DNA from: Ceratotherium simum simum
Taxonomy: Eukaryota > Chordata > Mammalia > Perissodactyla > Rhinocerotidae
Assembly: GCF_000283155.1 (NCBI RefSeq)
Contig: NW_004454156.1
Coordinates: 39,945,294-40,009,293 of the forward strand
DNA length: 64,000 nt
Direction: 5' to 3'
Numbering within the stretch: position 1 is the first letter of the stretch; each line of letters opens with the position of its first letter. Below are positions 45,628 through 54,541 of this stretch, in pieces. The translations under genes were made by a program, and so were the position numbers. The notes under the pieces are model-generated. The model saw only the letters and a program-made list of their open reading frames with translations, did not search any database and was not told the DNA's origin.

Positions 45628-46215
45628 GTATCAGTAAGGATGGTTTCAGGTACAAATAACAGAAAACCCAATTTAAGCTTGATTCAGCAATAAGGGGATT
45701 TATTATCTTACATATCAAGGAGGCTGGAAGAAGGACAGTGCCAGGGTGGTTAAGTCAGCAGCTCAGTGGCATCTTCAGGATTCCAATTGGTTCCATCTTT
45801 CTGTTCTTCCATTCTCAGACTTTTAGCCTTTGCCCTCAGGCTTGTCCCTTCATGATCGCAAGGTGGCTGCCACAGCTCCACATGTCACTTCCCCACCAGC
45901 AACATTCACAGACTAAAATGGAGAATATGCCTTTTGGCTCCCTTTTTAAGAGTGAGATCCACTTTTCCAGAAGCTCCTGAAAGACTTTCGCTCATGTGTT
46001 GGTAATCAGAGTTGCTTAACATGATTATTCCTAAGACTGTAAGGGGTAAGGGAAATAGAATTATTGCTATTGACTTAAACCAGTCAAGATTCAACCCCTG
46101 GGTCCAGGAAGAGGCCCAGCCACCCTTGATGCTAAAAAAAATCAGAGTGTTGTTCAGTAGAAAGAAGGGAGTTTACATGGAAGCAATCAACATCTGCCGC
46201 AGTATGAAACAAGGA
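45628..46215. repeat. Unnamed interspersed repeat (partner of 28872-29010)
   Basis: Blocks AACAGAAAACCCAATTTAAG, GGGGATTTATTATCTTACAT, GCAAGGTGGCTGCCACAGCT and AAAATCAGAGTGTTGTTCAG follow a familiar mammalian repeat whose name I cannot give. No intact frame. Confidence 0.55.
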
Positions 46216-46249
46216 AGACATCCTGGATAAAGCAAACCCTGAGCTAAAT

Positions 46250-46540
46250 TTAAAGGTGCTAGCAGAGATGTGATTGGGTGGACCCAGGAAGGAGTGGCTT
46301 GACGAGCAGGCAGGGGAGAGAGGGTATTCTAGGAAAAGGAGATGGAATGAGCAGAAGCATAAAGACTAGGAAGAGAATGGAAAAGTACAAGGTATTCGCT
46401 GAAGTACAAATGATGAATGATGGGGTCACGGGCCAGTAAGTTAACTAGGTTTGTCTGTCTACGAGCAAAAGTTTATGAAACTAGAAGTGACAGGTCAAAC
46501 TTGTTTTGGATTTCTCTGTCAGAAAGACGTTCAATAAATG
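46250..46540 (-). mobile_element. LINE-2 fragment, antisense
   Basis: TATTCTAGGAAAAGGAGATG, GAGCAGAAGCATAAAGACTA and AATGATGAATGATGGGGTCA resemble the antisense L2 3' part (GCATTCCAGGCAGAGG... type). Weakly conserved. Confidence 0.5.
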
Positions 46541-48309
46541 ATCCATGCTTCCCTAAGAAATCAAAATGAAAAGTGGAAAAAGAAAAAACTCACAAGTTGG
46601 GATAGTAGCTTTAAACTAATCCTCCTGTTTTTCCAAATCATCTCCCTCCAACCCCATGCCCTTCTCTCTGTTAGGCAGCGAAGGCCTGCAAGCTAGGGCC
46701 AGACCTTTGGTAGCTTGTGTTCAGTGGATTGCCCACTTCATTAAGTGGTTCAGGATGGAATGGAGGCTCTTGCTATAAGATACGCCAGATACATGAGCCT
46801 CTTTTACGCTAGAGCATTTTTGATGTAAGGTTTCTTGGCATGGCTGTATGTTCTTTTACTCTGATTGAGTGCTTTTGACTGGGAAAGTGGAGATGGCTTA
46901 GAGAAGTTCAGAAGGGAGAGATGAGGCTACCTGTCAGCAAACCTGAAGCCCCTTCCTAATGGGTACGCTGTGGATTCATGGTGCTCCTATGGAGTGTTAC
47001 CTGTCCTAAAATCCATGAATTCAGGCTGGTCTCCAACTCCCTTCCCCCTACACTTACGTAATCTAACAACATGAGCTGTGACTGGGATCCTCCCCCTGAA
47101 CCTGGGGAGGCATCTCTAACCAACTGTAGAACTGTTCTATGCTGAGTCTAGATATGGCCTCACCGTGTTCTAGGCTCAATGCTCCACAAAGCCAAAAGCT
47201 ATTTGTCAGACTTGGCATGAAAAATAAAATCCGTTTTCTGTCCTATACTACTCAAAGTTAGGCAGTCCCATCTGCAGGGACAGAGGGGATGAAGAGGGTG
47301 GCAATCAGCCGTGTTATACAGGCCACCCACGTAAAAGGAACTTTATTTACCAAGGGCGGACAGAGAGGGATAGAGGAGTACCAAGATGGAACAGCTCTTT
47401 TCTGGTTGGGGTGATCAGGCATTACTGTTTGGACAATGGTGACGATGGCTAATTGGATTCTAAGCCAAAAGTGCCATTTATACCAATGGTAGTAATACGC
47501 CAAAACTAACTGTACCCCAGGTCACTCCAGCTAACATTGCAATTGCCTCTGAAAAATAGGAAAGACAGATATAAAAAATTATTTCCAAGTTCCCCACAAG
47601 AGAAGTAAAATCTATAATCACTGAAAATTTCGAACAAGAAAAGAAAGCAGATGAAAACATGTTTACGCCTCATATCTGCCAAAGAGAATTAACTACCAAG
47701 CACTTTAAAACTCTTCTTTCCGTGGGGGATTAGGTGCAATAAAGCCCAGCACATTTTGTCTCAACCACGAAATATAATGATCATCTGCTTATCCGCCATT
47801 CATTTCACACAGAGGGCTCATACCAATACAGCTCTGATTTTATAGAGCTATGAAGGAAGATAAAACCCATAAAACATGCTGTACACTTTTATGGCTCAAA
47901 GATATGTCTCTCAGAAAGGTGAACCAAATATTTACAAACAAGCCTATCTCATTATCTTTTTTTCAGATTGATTTTTTTTCACAATATGGTAATTCCTCGG
48001 GTATCTGGAGGTCAGATTCCCGCAATCCTTTAGGTATCTGAGCATGATCATTGAATCAGAATTTCCTTATTAGGAGGAAAATATTCTTGGCACTGTTGTC
48101 TAATGCCAATGGGGTGGGGGCAGCCCTGAGCTGACAGTAGAAAAAAATTGTCAGCCCCTCCCCTACTCACTGAAGCAGGAGGAAAGGATGGGACCAGAAG
48201 GCATATCCGGGGTGGGACAGAGACAGACAGCCTCTCTTCTGAATCAGCACTTAATTTGGGGGATTATTTTGCTGAATCTTGATTTTTCACTCTTTGGATT
48301 CTGTCTGTT
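46541..48309. other. No gene or named repeat seen
   Basis: Repeat-poor unique sequence about 1.8 kb long. It holds a palindromic TTACGTAA (PAR-bZIP/C-EBP-type) site at about 47055-47062. A palindrome alone is not proof of function. Confidence 0.5.
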
Positions 48310-48500
48310 CAATTCAACAGAAATTTATTTAATAACACTATAATCCAGACACTGGAGAGTTAAGAAGGCCCCTCAAGGAGCTTATTACCTGGGAGGGAAA
48401 CAGACAAGCAAACGGATGATTCCAATATAGTCTGTTATGGGTGAAATAGAAGGTACAAGCTCTGGTGGAGGACGTGGAGGAGGTCAACCCTGTGGGAGAC
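48310..48500 (-). mobile_element. LINE-2 3' end, antisense
   Basis: ATTCAACAGAAATTTATTTA, GGCCCCTCAAGGAGCTTATT and GGAAACAGACAAGCAAAC match the antisense L2 3' end. Confidence 0.72.
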
Positions 48501-48600
48501 AGGTGGGTTTGCGCAGATACTGCAAAAGGGTTCTCAGAAGATGCTTCAACATGATTGAAATGGCGTATTATGATTGTATTAAACACTAACATTTTATATC

Positions 48601-49364
48601 TGTTAATGAGGTTGTAAAATACATAAACTACTTAATTTTTTAAAAAGATGACTATTTTTTTCTCATAAAATCATATAAAAAAGTATTACCTACAAGAAAC
48701 CATACACTCTGACCCTATTGTCATCACAGACAGGTCTCTGATTCCCTCTCCTTCTATCCATTCACAGGAGGTGGGGATGGAGATCAGAAACTGTGATTAG
48801 AACGATAGGGAAGAAGGAGTAAAAGTGCCAGGTATAAAGGAGAAAAGAAGCGACCATACTCTCCCTTTTCTGACTTCAGACTTCCCATCTGCAGCAGCCT
48901 AAGCTGGAGAAAGAAAGATTTAACTTTAAATCAAGATTAAACATTTAACTACGACATGGGACTGGAAAGCATTTTTGGTTATCTGAAAATGATGAGAAAA
49001 GTTATGGGAATGGCCTTAAATTTCATTCAAGGGCAAAGAAAGAACTAGTCCCACAGAATAATAAAAAAAGAGTAGCAGACAAAAATAAAATTGCTTCATG
49101 ATTTAACTCCAAAGCAGTGTTTATTCAAAATAAGAGACATAGCTGAAATCCCAGAAAGAAAGGGAGGGAGGGAGAGAGAGAAGAAAGGAAAAAAGACGAA
49201 GAAAAGAAATTTAGAAAGAGAGAAGAGTTGAAAACCACAGAAAAGGAAAACTTCCAAAAAGTAGAATAAAAAGGAAAGTCAAATGGGAGGAGAAAAAAGA
49301 TAAGAAAATTAGAGAACCGATCTGAGAATTCTAACATCCAACTAATAGAATTTCAAAATCAAAA
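48601..49364. other. No gene; long polypurine tract at 49141-49320
   Basis: The right part is almost all A and G on the plus strand, beginning AGAAAGGGAGGGAGGGAGAG, with few pyrimidine interruptions over 180 bp. The antisense pyrimidine frame there (49125-49337) is a low-complexity artefact rich in Phe, Ser and Leu. Confidence 0.6.
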
Positions 49365-49764
49365 ACAAGTGAAAGCCATATGATTCAGCAATTCCACTTC
49401 TGAGTATAAACCCCAAAAGTATTGAAAGCAGGGACTTGAAGAGATATTTGCACATCCAGGTTCATAGCAGCATTATTCACAATAACCACAAGGTGGAAGC
49501 AACCTAAGTGTCCATCAACAGATGAATGGATAAACAAAATATGATATATACATACAATGGAATATTATTAAGCCTTAAAAAGGAAGGAAATTCTGACATA
49601 TGCTGCAACATGGAAGAACCTTGATAACATAATGCTAAGTGAAATAAGCCGGTTGCAGAAGGATAAATATTGTATGATTCTTCTTATATGAGACCAATGA
49701 TTAATTTTATACGTCAACTTGGCTAGGCCATGGTACTCAGATATTTGGTCAAACATCTGTCTAG

Positions 49765-49973
49765 GGGCCGGCCCTGTGGCATAGTGGTTAAGTGCACACG
49801 CTCCACTGCTGGTGGCCCGGGTTCAGATTCCGGGCACGCACTGACGGACGTGCCGCTTGTCAGGCCATGCTGTGGCAGGATCCCATAGAAAGTGGAGGAA
49901 GATCGGCACAGATGTTAGCTCAGGGCCAGTCTTCCTCAGCAAGCTCAGGGCTGATCTTCCTCATCAAAAAAAA
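49765..49973 (+). mobile_element. ERE SINE, sense arm of an inverted pair, with internal tail deletion
   Basis: Head GGGCCGGCCCTGTGGCATAG and body GAGGAAGATCGGCACAG. The tail goes from CTTCCTCAGCAA directly to GCTCAGGGCTGATC, skipping the usual GAGGAGGATTGG...ATGTTA unit. Duplication ATCTGTCTAG is at 49755-49764 and 49974-49983. Confidence 0.95.
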
Positions 49974-50005
49974 ATCTGTCTAGATGTTGCTATGAAGGTA
50001 TTTTT

Positions 50006-50240
50006 TATTTTTTTGTGTGAGGAAGATCAGCCCTGAGCTAACATCCATGCCAATCCTCCTCTTTTTGCTGAGGAAGACTGGCCCTGGGCTAACATCTGTG
50101 TGCATCTTCCTCCACTTTATATGGGACACCGCCACAGCATGGCCTGACAAGCAGTGCATTGGTGCGTGCCCGGGATCCGAACCCAGGCCACCAGCAGCGG
50201 AGTGCACGCACTTAACTGCTATGCCATGGGGCCGGCCCCT
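50006..50240 (-). mobile_element. ERE SINE, antisense arm of the inverted pair
   Basis: Antisense tail GTGTGAGGAAGATCAGCCCT, body TTATATGGGACACCGCCACA and head CATGGGGCCGGCCCC. Duplication GAAGGTATTTTT is at 49994-50005 and 50241-50252. Only about 32 bp separate it from the sense ERE. Confidence 0.96.
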
Positions 50241-50699
50241 GAAGGTATTTTTCAGATGAGATTAATATTTAAATCAGTAGACTCTGAGTAAAGCAGATTA
50301 CCCTCCATAATGTGAGTGGGCCTCATCCAATCAGTTGAAGGCCTGAACTGTACACTTAAAAAGGGTTAAGATGGTAAATTTTGTGTTATGTATATTTTAC
50401 CACAATTAAGAAAAAAACAAAACAAAACAAATGAGAGGACATTGTCATTCAAGGAGAACATGAATCCAGAGACTGGAAAAGACCACCAAAAGCCAGACTA
50501 GAGAATAAGAAAAGATCCACAATCAAGGCTTACCACTGTGAAATTCCAGAACACCAAGGTTAAAGAGAAGATTATAAGAGCTTTCATAAAGAAAAAAACA
50601 TATAAAAGGTCACTTATAAAAGGATACCAGAGTGACTAAATTAGACTTCTCAAAAACAACAATGCAATCTGGAAGCAATGTTTCTAAAATTCTGAGGGA

Positions 50700-50902
50700 G
50701 GGACTGGCCCCATAGCCTAGTGGTTAAGTCTGGTGCCCCCCACATCAGCTGTCAAGTTGCAGTTCCTGAGCACGGACCTACACCACTCATCGGCGGCCAT
50801 GCTGTGTGGCAGTGACCCACATACAAAATAGAGGAAGATTGACAGAGATGTTAGCTCAGGGTGAATCTTCCTCAGCAAAAAAAATAATAAAAAAATAAAA
50901 AT
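50700..50902 (+). mobile_element. ERE SINE (diverged ERE3-like)
   Basis: Head GGACTGGCCCCATAGCCTAG, body CAAAATAGAGGAAGATTGAC and a tail AATAATAAAAAAATAAAAAT. A perfect 14-bp duplication AAAATTCTGAGGGA is at 50686-50699 and 50903-50916. Confidence 0.95.
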
Positions 50903-51228
50903 AAAATTCTGAGGGAAAATTATCTTCAACAAGGATCTCTATACTTAGCCAAAGTATTAATAAAGTACAAGAGTAATTTAATATATTTGTTAGACATAGT
51001 GCAGAATATTCTTCACCAAAATAAGTAAGTAAATCAAGAAACAGAGAGACTTAGTATCCATGAAACAGGGATCCAAAAGGGTGACAATGAATATCCCCAG
51101 AGGATGACTGTGCAACAGGCCTAGAGATAGGGACAGGAAATTTGTGGGCTCAAGGAAGGTCTCCAGAGAACAAGAGAACCTGGTAAATTATCTGAAGAGC
51201 TCGTCCAGGACAAAATTATATTGAAAAG

Positions 51229-51325
51229 TTCTCCCTCTCTCTCTCTCTCTTTCTCTCTTTCTCTCCCTCCCTCCATCCCCCCTCCCTTTCTCATTCTCTC
51301 CTTTTTTCTCTCTCTCTACTTATTC
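51229..51325. repeat. (CT)n / polypyrimidine tract
   Basis: Nearly pure C and T on the plus strand for about 95 bp, starting CTCCCTCTCTCTCTCTCTCT, with CCCTCCCTCC and a second CTCTCTCTCT. Likely length-variable. Confidence 0.93.
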
Positions 51326-51617
51326 ATATGTATATTTGTGTATATTATTCATAGGTATATAAATACATTTGTATCAACATTTTAATATATTTGTATGTAC
51401 ATAACAAAGCAAATAAAAAAGCCATGCAATTACTAATTTCAGGACAAATTTTTAAAAACTATACAAAAAATAAACACAAATAAGAAAAGCAAGCAATGAA
51501 ATTGAAATTAGGCTGAGGAAAAGCATAGTTTCCAAGTGTTAAATCTTCATCCTTCTTAATAGGAAATGAATAGATACTGTATAGAATTAATAAATTAAAA
51601 GATTGCAGTGATATTTT

Positions 51618-51943
51618 AAAATACAGAGGCAGATACCAAAAGAAACAGGCAAAAAGAGTTAAAAGTATTTGCCTCTGAGAAACAGGACTCAGGATTGGGG
51701 AGGAGTGAATCCAATAGGTTGACTTTTTCCTTAAAAGCCTTTTTAGCTTTATTTAAATGTTAAAACCATATTAGAAAAATAAAATACAGAGGCAGATACC
51801 AAAAGAAACAGGCAAAAAGAGTTAAAAGTATTTGCCTCTGAGAAACAGGACTCAGGATTGGGGAGGAGTGAATCCAATAGGTTGACTTTTTCCTTAAAAG
51901 CCTTTTTAGCTTTATTTAAATGTTAAAACCATATTAGAAAAAA
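51618..51943. repeat. Perfect 163-bp tandem duplication
   Basis: AAAATACAGAGGCAGATACC... begins at 51617-51618 and again at 51780-51781. The two 163-bp units (51618-51780 and 51781-51943) read identically by eye to TATTAGAAAAA. There is no terminal signature of a transposon, so it looks like a recent local duplication or an assembly duplication. Confidence 0.95.
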
Positions 51944-51991
51944 TGTTTTAAAAATTATATAGGGACTACACACCTAGAAAAATCCAGGACA

Positions 51992-52273
51992 TTGACAACA
52001 CCAAATGCTGGCGAGGATGTGAAGCAACAGGAACTCATTCATTACTGGTGGGAACGCAAAATGGTACAGCCACTTTGGAAGACAATTTGGCAGTTTCTCA
52101 CAAAACCAAACATACTTTTTGCATATAATCCAGCAATTGCACTACTTGATATTTACCCAAATGAGCTGAAAATTTACGTCCACACAAAAACCTACACGCA
52201 AATGTTTGCAGCAGCTTTATTCATAAATGCCAAATATTGGAAGCAACCAAGATGTCCTTCAGTGGGTCAATAG
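51992..52273 (+). pseudogene. L1 ORF2 C-terminal fragment (L1-G)
   Basis: A 93-residue frame contains [27 protein letters not shown] and AAALFINAKYWKQPRCPSVGQ-like blocks, close to the C-terminus of L1 ORF2p (family forms VQPLWRTVWRFL and PAIPLLGIYP). No RT domain precedes it, so it is a 5'-truncated relic that happens to stay open. Confidence 0.92.
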
Positions 52274-52296
52274 ATGAATATACTGTGTATCTAGTA

Positions 52297-52329
52297 TCTA
52301 GATAGATAGATACTATTCATCTATCTAGA
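52297..52329. repeat. Inverted repeat, 11-bp arms with 11-nt loop
   Basis: TCTAGATAGAT (52297-52307) and its exact reverse complement ATCTATCTAGA (52319-52329) lie in a GATA-like microsatellite within L1-G. Probably a by-product of microsatellite expansion. Confidence 0.9.
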
Positions 52330-52457
52330 ATAAACTGTGGTACATCTAGATAATGGAATAGTATTCAGTGTGAAAAAGAAATGAGCTATCAAACCATGAA
52401 AGACATGGACAAACACTATACATATTACTAGTGAAAGAAGCCAATCTGCAAAGGCTC

Positions 52458-53072
52458 TGAAGGGGAGCAGAATATGCCGCCCCAAAATGTGCCACTTGGG
52501 GCTAAGAATTATTCTGAGCTAAAGGGAATCAAAAAGAAGCAGATACAAGAAAAGATCTCTGCCTTTCCCTTATTTGCTTAAAAACAGGATATAAATTTGT
52601 AAGATGTCCCCTCCTCCCCTCTTAACCAGGGGAGACAGAGGTTAAGGTTAAGAGGTTAAGACAGTCTTAACCTTAAGGACAGAAGTTAATCACCAGAGAT
52701 AACTATAGATGGCACCAGAGGAATCTACATAACAAACCTTGCTGAAACTAGCCTTTGTCTTCCATTAATTTCCCCATATATTTGCCTTCCCACAATTTGC
52801 CACCCTAGAAACTCAAAGTCCTTTTCTTTTGTCTTGTCGCTTTTCTAAAAATTTATTGTTCTTTTGTTAAGATGCTATATAAGCCCAGGTTCTAATCACC
52901 CCTTTGTGTTTCTCATCTCTGAGTGTTCCCATGTGAATGCACGATGCATATGTTAATAAACTTCTGTTTGCTTTTCTCTTGCTAATTTGTCCTTTGTCGG
53001 TCTAATTTATGGTTCCCAGCTGGAGAACCTAGGAGAGTAGAGGGGAAAAAGTTAAGTTTTTCCTCCCCTAAA
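52458..53072 (+). mobile_element. Class I ERV-like solo LTR, sense, nested in L1-G
   Basis: Starts TGAAGGGGAGCAGAATATGC, has CCGCCCCAAAATGTGCCACT, a promoter-like CTATATAAGCCC near 52874-52885, AATAAACTTC near 52956-52965, and ends around TTTTCCTCCCCTAAA. The same start and layout occur at 56464 and antisense at 13988. L1 sequence resumes at once after it. The target duplication is not clear. No retroviral genes adjoin. Confidence 0.85.
52653..52673. repeat. Perfect 10-bp palindrome with 1-nt centre in LTR
   Basis: AGGTTAAGAC (52653-52662) and GTCTTAACCT (52664-52673) are exact inverse complements around a single A. It is preceded by two further GGTTAAG units (52639-52652). Confidence 0.93.
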
Positions 53073-53494
53073 ACTGTACTGTATGATTCCAACTATATTA
53101 CATTCTGGAAAAGGCAAAACTATGGAGACAATAAAGGACCAGCAGTTGCTGGGTTAGGGGGAAGGAAAGGATGACTAGGAGGAACACAGAGGATTTTGAG
53201 GGCAGTGAAACTGCTCTGTATGATATTATAATAGTGGATACATGTCATTATATGTTTATCAAAACCCATAGAATGTACACCACCAAGAGTGAATCCTAAT
53301 GTAAACAACAGGCTTTGTGTGGTAATGACATATTAATGTAGGTTCATCTATTGTAACAAATGTACCACTCTGATGGAAGATGTTGATAAAGGGGGAGGTT
53401 ATGGGAAACCTCTGTACTGTCAGCTCAGTTTTGCTATAAAACTGCATGTCATGAAAAAAAAAAAAGTGGTCTTCACATAGGAAAGCATAACCAG

Positions 53495-53723
53495 GGCCGG
53501 CCCCATGGCTTAGCAGTTAAGTGCGAGCGCTCCACTGCTGGTGGCCCGGGTTCGGATTCCAGGCACGCACCGACACACCGCTTCTCCAGCCATGCTGAGG
53601 CTGCGTCCCACATACAGCAACTAGAAGGATGTGCAACTATGACATACAACTATCTACTGGGGCTTTAGGGGGAAATAAATAAATAAGTAAATAAATCTTT
53701 CAAAAAAAAAAAAAAAAGAGAGA
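53495..53723 (+). mobile_element. ERE SINE (ERE1-type), young-looking
   Basis: Body GGCCGGCCCCATGGCTTAGC to CTACTGGGGCTTTAGGG with an AAATAAATAAATAAGTAAAT tail and A-run. A perfect 14-bp duplication GAAAGCATAACCAG is at 53481-53494 and 53724-53737. It inserted just 3' of the L1-G poly-A. Confidence 0.96.
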
Positions 53724-53744
53724 GAAAGCATAACCAGGTGGAGC

Positions 53745-53880
53745 CAGTGTGGAATCGTGGAAAGAACACAGATGTGGGGAGCTTGGTTCCAGCCTTGAGG
53801 CAAGCCCTTCACCACTGGGTGATCTTGGGCATGTCGGTTTCCTCTTCTGGGTCCCATTTTCTTCTACTGAAGCATGAAGG
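53745..53880 (+). mobile_element. MIR SINE fragment, sense
   Basis: AGTGTGGAATCGTGGAAAGA, TTCACCACTGGGTGATCTTG and GGCATGTCGGTTTCCTCTTC follow the MIR tRNA-end-to-core order. Confidence 0.8.
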
Positions 53881-54181
53881 AGCCACACTAGACCAGCACT
53901 TGCCCGTGTTTGTTTGACTAAACAAGAGCCCCACAAAATGAAATGCTGGAAAAAAATTAATTTGTGGTCAAATAACCTTGGGAAGCACAATATAATATAT
54001 TTCTTGGAGACTCCAATCCATATTAACATTTTAAAGGGGATGTGAAATCTTATAATAAAGAAAACTTTATATTTTTTTAACCTGCTTCATAAATCTCTTG
54101 GACCATGTTTTCTCCTCACCAAGTTTCTTCTTTGAACCTATTGACAGTTCTCTAAACTATTGTTCTGTGGAAAACCAATCC

Positions 54182-54541
54182 TAGTCAATTCAGGCTGCTA
54201 TAACAAAGTACCATAGACTGGATGGCTTATAGACAACAGAAATTTATTTCTCACATTCTGGAGGCTAGAAGTTTGAGATCAGGGTGCCAGCATGGTCAGG
54301 TTCTGGTGAAAGCCCTCTTCTGGGCTGCAGACTGCTGCCTTCCTGTTATAGCCTCACATGGAAGAAAGAGGGCAGAGAGAGCTCTCTGAGGCCCCTTTTA
54401 TGGGACACTAATCCCATCATGAGGGCTCTACCCTCATGACCTCATTACCTCCCAAAGGACCCACCTCCTAAGACCATCACATTGGGGGTTAGGATTTCAA
54501 AATATGAATTTGGGAGGGACACAAACATTCAGTCTATAACA
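54182..54541 (-). mobile_element. MaLR LTR (MST/MLT1-type), antisense
   Basis: AGGCTGCTATAACAAAGTAC, ATTTATTTCTCACATTCTGG, GGGCTCTACCCTCATGACCT, CCACCTCCTAAGACCATCAC and ACACAAACATTCAGTCTATA form the complete antisense layout of an ERVL-MaLR LTR. Confidence 0.93.

Larger units (their letters stand above)
49691..50345 (+). repeat. Unnamed mammalian repeat replacing part of L1-E, carrying two EREs
   Basis: TTAATTTTATACGTCAACTT, AGATATTTGGTCAAACAT, CAGATGAGATTAATATTTAA and GGGCCTCATCCAATCAGTTG are blocks of a common placental repeat whose name I cannot assign. Its right edge reads GGCCTGAA|CTGTACAC. The repeat and the L1 3' end share CTGAA there. Confidence 0.65.
49365..50430 (+). mobile_element. 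LINE-1 3' end (L1-E), sense, interrupted and partly deleted
   Basis: Left piece 49365-49690 covers the ORF2 end and early 3' UTR (ATGATTCAGCAATTCCACTT to GATTCTTCTTATATGAGA). Right piece 50346-50430 is the 3' terminus (CTGTACACTTAAAAAGGGTT then TATATTTTACCACAATTAAG and A-rich tail). About 250 bp expected between them is gone and replaced by the repeat at 49691-50345. Confidence 0.88.
50431..51540 (+). mobile_element. HAL1/L1-type ORF1-region fragment, sense
   Basis: CACTGTGAAATTCCAGAACA, CAATCTGGAAGCAATGTTTC, AAATTATCTTCAACAAGGAT, CCAGAGGATGACTGTGCAAC and CAGGCCTAGAGATAGGGACA parallel the HAL1-like element at 5.8-6.5 kb (for example TCAGCTGTACACCAGGTATA). No intact ORF. An ERE (50700-50902) and a CT-rich tract (51229-51325) sit within or beside it. 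Confidence 0.65.
51985..53466 (+). mobile_element. LINE-1 3' end (L1-G), sense, split by an ERV LTR
   Basis: The left part (51985-52457) carries the ORF2 C-terminal codons and early 3' UTR. The right part (53073-53466) resumes at CTGTATGATTCCAACTATAT and ends TAAAACTGCATGTCATG plus a 12-nt A-run. The LTR at 52458-53072 lies between. A GATA-type microsatellite with an inverted repeat (52297-52329) lies in the left part. Confidence 0.9.

Noticed and set aside
49125..49337. Phe/Ser-rich minus-strand frame
   Set aside because: Translation of the polypurine tract; low complexity.
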